From positions 248,001 through 312,000 of the forward strand of contig NZ_FOOY01000003.1 in NCBI RefSeq assembly GCF_900113325.1: a DNA stretch of 64,000 nucleotides, written 5' to 3'. This DNA comes from Sporolactobacillus nakayamae (GTDB lineage: Bacteria; Bacillota; Bacilli; Bacillales; Sporolactobacillaceae). The notes beneath the pieces were generated by a model that worked only from the letters and a program-made list of their open reading frames with translations, did not search any database and had not been told where the DNA came from. Both the position numbers and the translations under genes were made by a program. This document shows positions 63,492 through 64,000 of the stretch, piece by piece (position 1 is the first letter of the stretch; every line of letters begins with the position of its first letter).

Positions 63492-64000
63492 TTATTTTTT
63501 TATCAACAAATGAAAGACGCGTGAGCCCGTCGTTGGATCAAATGTTGATACGAATTGATTTAATCTATTCTGAGCACGGATCACATTCCTCCAATCATCT
63601 TGACCATGCGTTTGAATCAAGCGATTAAATTCTTCTGCGATGCGTTTAATTTTACGTTCGTCGATCCCCTTTCCCGCCATAAACAATGTTCCTGCTTTTC
63701 CTGATTGCGGATGAATGGCAACCCAATCGCTATTTGCTTGATTTGATATCATGCGACACTCGATTTGTTGAACCGCTTCGCCAATAACAAGCAGCACATC
63801 CTGCCATTGATTCGGTACCGTTTGCACATCCTGCTTAAGCTGTGCAAGAATGTCATCATCAAACACATATGGGTTTTCACTAAAAGGAAAGTTGCGCTTA
63901 ATTTTGTTTCGTATCGAACGACTTCCTGTACAAGCAATGAACTGTTGTTTTGATATTTGGATAAAGCTCGCTTTTTGTCCTGGACAAACGTGACACTCCC
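63492..64000 (-). CDS. Unknown protein, N-terminus beyond window edge
   Basis: The minus-strand frame is open from the right edge to a TAA at 63492 (about 169 codons seen). It includes a possible metal-site fragment ECHVCPGQKASF near the edge, then SRSIRNKIKRNFPFSENPYV and a C-terminal region with WVAIHPQSGKAGTLFM. A GTG at 63866 could start a 124-residue form but has no good ribosome binding site and the frame continues upstream. I do not recognise the family. Confidence 0.6.
   Translation of the reverse strand, partial: ECHVCPGQKASFIQISKQQFIACTGSRSIRNKIKRNFPFSENPYVFDDDILAQLKQDVQTVPNQWQDVLLVIGEAVQQIECRMISNQANSDWVAIHPQSGKAGTLFMAGKGIDERKIKRIAEEFNRLIQTHGQDDWRNVIRAQNRLNQFVSTFDPTTGSRVFHLLIKK

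Noticed and set aside
63457-63500. GGCTGAG/CTCAGCC hairpin near the end of the last gene
   Set aside because: Its T run lies on the plus strand while the adjacent gene is on the minus strand and its stop overlaps the hairpin flank, so its role is unclear.

Overview
The window reads as chromosomal DNA of a moderately low-GC, endospore-forming Bacillales bacterium. Supporting genes are a spore-coat transglutaminase (tgl), AdeR/Ald, CzrA, Zur, LexA/YneA, YneF, IDEAL-domain and FbpB-like proteins, GapN and a dpp/ykf murein-peptide operon. Promoters are classic sigmaA type and Shine-Dalgarno sequences are strong. TTG and GTG starts are common. A Sporolactobacillus-like or neighbouring family fits, but I cannot fix the genus from sequence alone. 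I saw no rRNA, tRNA, prophage, transposase gene or CRISPR array.

Layout. 1-4044: end of an ABC exporter, then adeR divergent from ald. 4086-9859 (minus): ASCH protein, MccF-like S66 peptidase, GNAT, ABC exporter and NAD synthetase. 9946-20523 (minus): a murein-peptide uptake and recycling block (ykfA, a leaderless class A beta-lactamase-like hydrolase, DUF3870, dppBCDE, ykfBCD). 20561-26358: a membrane-protein pair, zur, czrA, an ABC-F protein behind an attenuator-like leader, a GNAT, and two paralogous small proteins sharing a short Sm-like domain. 26359-27593: a gene-free, repeat-filled stretch. 27594-35340: gapN, a small membrane protein, dfrA-thyA, an unknown gene coupled to tgl, an MFS exporter with an operator-like palindrome, and an orphan HicB-like regulator. 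35421-44090: second repeat copy, trhO, a flavoprotein, fhs, RNase H-like, EamA transporter, IDEAL protein and a DEAD-box helicase. 44357-50129: zwf, dat, an SGNH hydrolase that lacks a normal start codon, GrpB, an FbpB-like small protein and an M20 dipeptidase. 50347-56892: acnA and nagA-nagB-nagR with an oxidoreductase. 57202-59086: yneF, yneA and lexA with three LexA boxes. 59158-64000: third repeat copy, a phasin-like/UbiB pair, an MFS protein and a partial gene at the edge.

How genes work together. The dpp/ykf block should import murein peptides and trim and epimerise them in the cytoplasm; nagA-nagB-nagR handles the amino-sugar part; dat makes D-amino acids for the wall. Zwf and GapN both yield NADPH, while ThyA, DfrA and Fhs belong to one-carbon metabolism. 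LexA and YneA form an SOS division checkpoint.

The most notable non-standard items are: (1) the ABC-F leader, with a 12-codon peptide, a terminator and a possible antiterminator; (2) a three-copy composite intergenic repeat, one copy holding 43-bp tandem units and a nested MITE-like element; (3) the ykfA leader with a terminator-like hairpin next to its ribosome binding site; (4) the SGNH gene whose only plausible start is AUA; (5) operator-like repeats at the hicB-like and MFS promoters.
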